Assembly: GCA_028565635.1 (NCBI GenBank)
Contig: JAOXYB010061735.1
Span: 1-10,617, forward strand
Length of the DNA stretch: 10,617 nt
Origin: Phoronis ovalis
Lineage: Eukaryota; Phoronida; Phoronidae
Direction of reading: 5' to 3'
Position numbers and translations under genes: made by a program. This document shows, piece after piece, positions 8,969 to 10,617 of this stretch (positions within the stretch are counted from its first letter, which is position 1; each line of letters opens with the position of its first letter). A model generated the notes under the pieces. It did no database searches. It was given only the letters and a program-made list of their open reading frames with translations, and was not told the DNA's origin.

Positions 8969-9040
8969 CAGTCTGAATAAATCCATCCATTAGTGTTCCG
9001 TGCCTGCTCAACTAACGTCTGGGCTTAACCATAGTCAATT
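8969..9040 (+). repeat. Left terminal inverted repeat of the MITE-like element
   Basis: About 72 bases, complementary with scattered mismatches to 9387-9457. The closest matching blocks are CAGTCTGAATAAAT at the outer end, TTAGTGTT in the middle, and GGCTTAACCATAGTCAATT (the right arm has AGCTTAACC here) at the inner end. Confidence 0.75.
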
Positions 9041-9386
9041 GTTGTCATATTCTTCCAATGTAACAAGTTAGAGCAAAATAAATACGTCATAAAACTTTTG
9101 ACCTGACTTTGCCTAACCGAGATATATGACTTAATAATTAATTTCCCTCTGTGTGATCCATTGTCTACACATCTATTCTACCTTGATGAGTCATTCTGAA
9201 TAGGTATCACAGGAAGACCGCTTTTTGTTTAGCGAATTTAGATAAATTGTGGCAGGACAGAATGTGTGTGATCGACCTATTTTACTAGCTACCGGCTTAG
9301 TCCACTGTTATACCTTTTAATTGTAAGCTGTAATTTGATTGATAAAGGATTATCATTCTTCTGTTTTTCGAGATAATAAACAAAAA

Positions 9387-9457
9387 AATTGACTATGGTT
9401 AAGCTCAGACGTTAACTGAGAGGTATAAAACACTAACAGATGAATTTATTCAGACTG
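9387..9457 (-). repeat. Right terminal inverted repeat of the MITE-like element
   Basis: This is the inverted partner of 8969-9040, ending outward in ATTTATTCAGACTG. The same outer end is found at 2178-2191, where it closes the truncated second copy. Confidence 0.75.
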
Positions 9458-9660
9458 CCTTAAACTGTGAGTCTCTAGGTTAGCCTTAACTGGTAGCCTT
9501 AATTGTACAGCAAAATCTATCAATAAAATTGTCTTAAAATCATTTAATGCTATGACCACATGCAGGATATACGATAACTTAAAAGAATATATAATTGTAT
9601 ATGTCTGAAATTAATATTAACTGCAATATGGTTTTTTAACATTTCACTTAGCTCGTATAC

Positions 9661-9778
9661 CTGATAAGTCCAGTGTGCATCTCAATTCTTGATTCAATGT
9701 ATGAAAACATCAAAGGAAAGCGATATAACAGAATCACATGAAAAACAGAAAAGAATGATGATTTCTGCCTAGCATCAT
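9661..9778 (-). CDS. Channel exon: degenerate S4 and S4-S5 linker
   Basis: The exon encodes 38 whole residues plus split codons at both ends. The order is D-D-A-R-Q-K, then FFSVFHVILLYRFPLMFSYI, then E-S-R-I-E-M-H-T-G-L-I-R. It aligns with the S4 and S4-S5 region of CNG channels, where S4 is followed by an F-x-F/Y-x-E-x-R/T-E segment and then N/T-x-x-x-x-R entering S5. The usual ladder of arginines every third residue is largely gone: within the hydrophobic stretch only one histidine and one arginine remain. This implies weak or absent voltage sensing, which is an inference from charge count. It is 118 bases long, has an acceptor at 9779-9780 and a GTATAC donor, and splits the AGA arginine codon (AG|A) with the next exon, leaving an open frame through the junction. 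Confidence 0.87.
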
Positions 9779-10027
9779 CTAAAATGATAAAAAATAAAAA
9801 CGCTAATTAATTTGTAGAATGGGATATCCTTATATTAAAATATATATTATATAAATAAGTAAATGTTATGTTCTTTGATTGTATAACTTATATTTATTAA
9901 CTTTTACCAATCAAATGAATACTTGTGGACACTTTTTTCCTGCCTTATGGTTTTAGTTTTTCATGTAGATTTATTTAAATTATACAAAAACTACAATGAA
10001 TACTACACTATGCATATGTTTACCAAC
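9779..10027 (-). other. Intron between S3 and S4 exons (249 bp)
   Basis: This is a short AT-rich intron with a GTTGGT donor and an ATTTTAG acceptor at its left end. It interrupts the codon for aspartate (one base before, two after). Nothing else was recognised inside it. Confidence 0.7.
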
Positions 10028-10194
10028 CTAAAGAATCACCATTATTAGTAAAATAAAGGTGAGCTAAATGATGAAGTGGGAAAGTTCCCAATAGATCCAG
10101 TAGAAAATTTGTTCTCAAATAATTCCTGGCAGTGGCAATTGGGTGGGACACCAGAATGCTTCTCCGGTAGAAAGCAACATGAAAGTTTGCATAC
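10028..10194 (-). CDS. Channel exon: end of S2, S2-S3 loop and S3
   Basis: The exon encodes about 55 residues that begin YANFHVAFYRR and contain SHPIATARNYLRTNFLLD followed by LLGTFPL. This matches the S2-S3 region of CNG/HCN/EAG-type channels. There, a short cytoplasmic loop with a T/S-H-P or D-P motif leads into (K/R)-Y-L-(K/R)-T-x-F-(L/V)-x-D-L-(L/I)-x-x-x-P at the start of S3. The start uses the T-rich acceptor at 10195; an alternative acceptor at 10216 would add 20-21 bases in frame. The end was chosen at the GTTGGT donor (10027), because the better-looking GTAAAC donor four bases further on leads straight to a stop when joined to the next exon. The exon is 167 bases: it completes a split codon at its start and leaves one base at its end. 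Confidence 0.88.
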
Positions 10195-10400
10195 CTGAAA
10201 AAAAACCGAATATCTGCAACAAAATAGGAAGTTGGTAAAGATAATTGTTTCATAAGTATACAAGTCGAATTTACTTTATATTAGCATAATAGCAGGGGCA
10301 TTTGTCTTTTGCGGTTTATAAAGGCGAGTGCTGGATAAAAAAGGTGAATAATGTAATGGTTTGTATATATAAGGAAATGAAGCGGTTACATGGTACTTAC
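10195..10400 (-). other. Intron 1 region; no S1/S2 exon visible
   Basis: This is about 206 AT-rich bases between the candidate first exon and the S2/S3 exon. All three minus frames were read for an S1 segment and none shows one; stops occur throughout. There are two good acceptors near its left end. One ends at 10215 and would add an in-frame extension reading D-I-R-F-F-F-R to the next exon. The other ends at 10195, after a run of eight T. A further pyrimidine-rich AG at about 10332-10345 is followed by stops in every useful phase. Confidence 0.45.
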
Positions 10401-10469
10401 TTCTAACTTTTCAGCAGTGGCCTTTGTATTATTCTTATACCTCCAGCCACTGTCCACTCCCTCACTCAT
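10401..10469 (-). CDS. Candidate first coding exon of the channel gene
   Basis: The exon opens with an ATG that has A at -3 and encodes 23 residues starting MSEGVDSGWRYKNNTKATAE. It is hydrophilic, with no signal peptide or membrane segment, as expected for a cytoplasmic channel N-terminus. It ends at a strong donor (GTAAGT at 10400). An in-frame TGA lies upstream, so the frame does not extend further right. Oddity: the donor leaves phase 0, whereas the next recognised exon needs two bases carried over, so the two do not join in frame. Either an S1/S2 exon has been missed or is absent, or the internal donor at 10440 is used (exon 10441-10469), which does join in frame. It could also be the first exon of a different transcript. 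The start is plausible but unproven. Confidence 0.5.
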
Positions 10470-10473
10470 CTTG

Positions 10474-10527
10474 TTATGAACAAACACCAGCAGCCATCAC
10501 AGAAATATAGACCACTTTCCGTGACAT
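10474..10527 (-). other. Upstream ORF 2 (17 codons plus stop)
   Basis: An ATG at 10527 opens a second 17-codon frame ending at TAA (10474-10476), only four bases before the candidate start codon of the channel gene. It would be in the leader of any transcript starting right of about 10530. Termination so close to the next ATG could favour or hinder re-initiation. This is a positional inference only. Confidence 0.25.
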
Positions 10528-10528
10528 A

Positions 10529-10582
10529 TCACACATTCTCGCGAGATTGAAACTTCGGGGCAAAACAAAGTGTAACCTCCAT
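10529..10582 (-). other. Upstream ORF 1 (17 codons plus stop)
   Basis: An ATG at 10582 opens a 17-codon frame that ends at TGA (10529-10531), inside the putative 5' leader. It overlaps the TCTCGCGAGA palindrome. If transcription begins to the right of 10582, it could reduce translation of the main frame. If transcription begins at or left of the palindrome, it is not in the mRNA. There is no evidence that the peptide itself matters. Confidence 0.25.
10537..10546. promoter_or_regulatory. TCTCGCGAGA palindromic promoter element
   Basis: This is a perfect 10-bp palindrome with two CpGs, located 68 bases upstream of the candidate ATG at 10469. The same decamer is a recognised orientation-independent promoter motif in vertebrates. 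Its position near the only CpG-enriched end of the window supports a promoter role, but the factor that would bind it in this organism is unknown. Confidence 0.5.
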
Positions 10583-10617
10583 TAGTGTCAGTGTGATCGT
10601 CGATTTCAACAGCGTTT

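Larger units (their letters stand above)
8968..9459. mobile_element. Non-autonomous DNA transposon with ~72-bp terminal inverted repeats (MITE-like)
   Basis: The left arm 8969-9040 is an imperfect inverted copy of the right arm 9387-9457. Both begin CAGTCTGAATAAAT read inwards and end near CCATAGTCAATT. The hexamer TTAAAC occurs on both flanks (8962-8967 and 9460-9465), suggesting a target-site duplication of TTAA or a longer TTAA-containing word. The roughly 345-bp core has no transposase frame, so it would depend on an enzyme supplied elsewhere. A second, truncated relative lies at about 1737-2191 and shares core blocks such as GACCTGACTTTG and GGCAGGACAGAATG. TTAA targeting would fit the piggyBac superfamily, but the outermost bases do not match between arms, so the superfamily is left open. 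Confidence 0.72.
8101..9660 (-). other. Intron between S4 and S5 exons (1,560 bp)
   Basis: The intron contains a complete non-autonomous DNA element (8968-9459) and, next to it, a short GACA/GATA microsatellite at about 8918-8935. The rest (8101-8910 and 9470-9660) is AT-rich, with no exon or conserved site seen on either strand. A 98-codon open frame that reaches into the element's inverted repeat is treated as chance. Confidence 0.7.
10470..10617 (-). promoter_or_regulatory. Probable promoter and 5' leader of the channel gene
   Basis: This stretch lies just upstream (minus strand) of the candidate start codon at 10469. It has more CpG than the AT-rich remainder of the window, with several CpGs clustered between about 10540 and 10615. 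It contains the perfect palindrome TCTCGCGAGA about 70 bases before the start codon. That 10-mer is a known core-promoter-proximal element in animal housekeeping genes, which is established knowledge from vertebrates; its use here is inferred. No TATA box is evident. Two short upstream ORFs of 17 codons each lie between the palindrome region and the start codon. The transcription start site cannot be read from sequence alone. Confidence 0.5.

Noticed and set aside
8715-9011. 98-codon open frame on the minus strand
   Set aside because: It runs across the left inverted repeat of the mobile element into unrelated intron sequence and has no recognisable domain, so it is a chance frame.
10045-10263. 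Second minus-strand frame through the S2/S3 exon
   Set aside because: This is what the main donor at 10400 would produce if spliced directly to the acceptor at 10195, but it ends early and has no channel similarity, whereas the other frame has the conserved S2-S3 motifs.

Overview
The window looks like an AT-rich stretch of invertebrate (non-vertebrate metazoan) nuclear DNA. It is dominated by introns and repeats and carries one split gene on the minus strand. The basis is a set of short exons with GT/AG borders and matching phases that join into one protein, with introns of 249 to about 2,800 bases, and no bacterial operon features. I cannot name the species.

The gene runs from right to left. 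Six consecutive exons (10028-10194, 9661-9778, 7931-8100, 4894-5111, 4264-4407, 1341-1502) join in frame over about 326 residues. They encode the end of S2, S3, a degenerate S4, S5, a long extracellular turret, the pore helix and filter, S6 and the start of the C-linker of a cyclic-nucleotide-gated (CNG/HCN-like) cation channel. The filter reads S-V-G-Y-G-D, as in potassium-selective channels, while the rest follows the CNG plan. The cyclic-nucleotide-binding domain that should follow the C-linker is not visible and probably lies beyond the left edge. S1 and most of S2 are also not visible. A plausible first coding exon (10401-10469) lies on the same strand with a promoter-like region to its right. 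Its main donor does not match the phase of the next exon, but an internal donor at 10440 does.

Region by region. 1-1340: downstream intron with a C-tract, a GATA-like repeat and one doubtful 39-base exon. 1503-4263: intron with a truncated copy of a mobile element, a 15-base-pair hairpin and a GAGCA repeat. 4408-4893: short intron. 5112-7930: intron with a degenerate tandem repeat family (about 5340-6800) and an X-box-like palindrome. 8101-9660: intron carrying a complete non-autonomous DNA element with about 72-bp terminal inverted repeats. 9779-10027 and 10195-10400: short introns. 10470-10617: promoter and 5' leader with a TCTCGCGAGA palindrome and two upstream ORFs.

The remaining open frames of 60-98 codons look like chance or repeat-derived frames.
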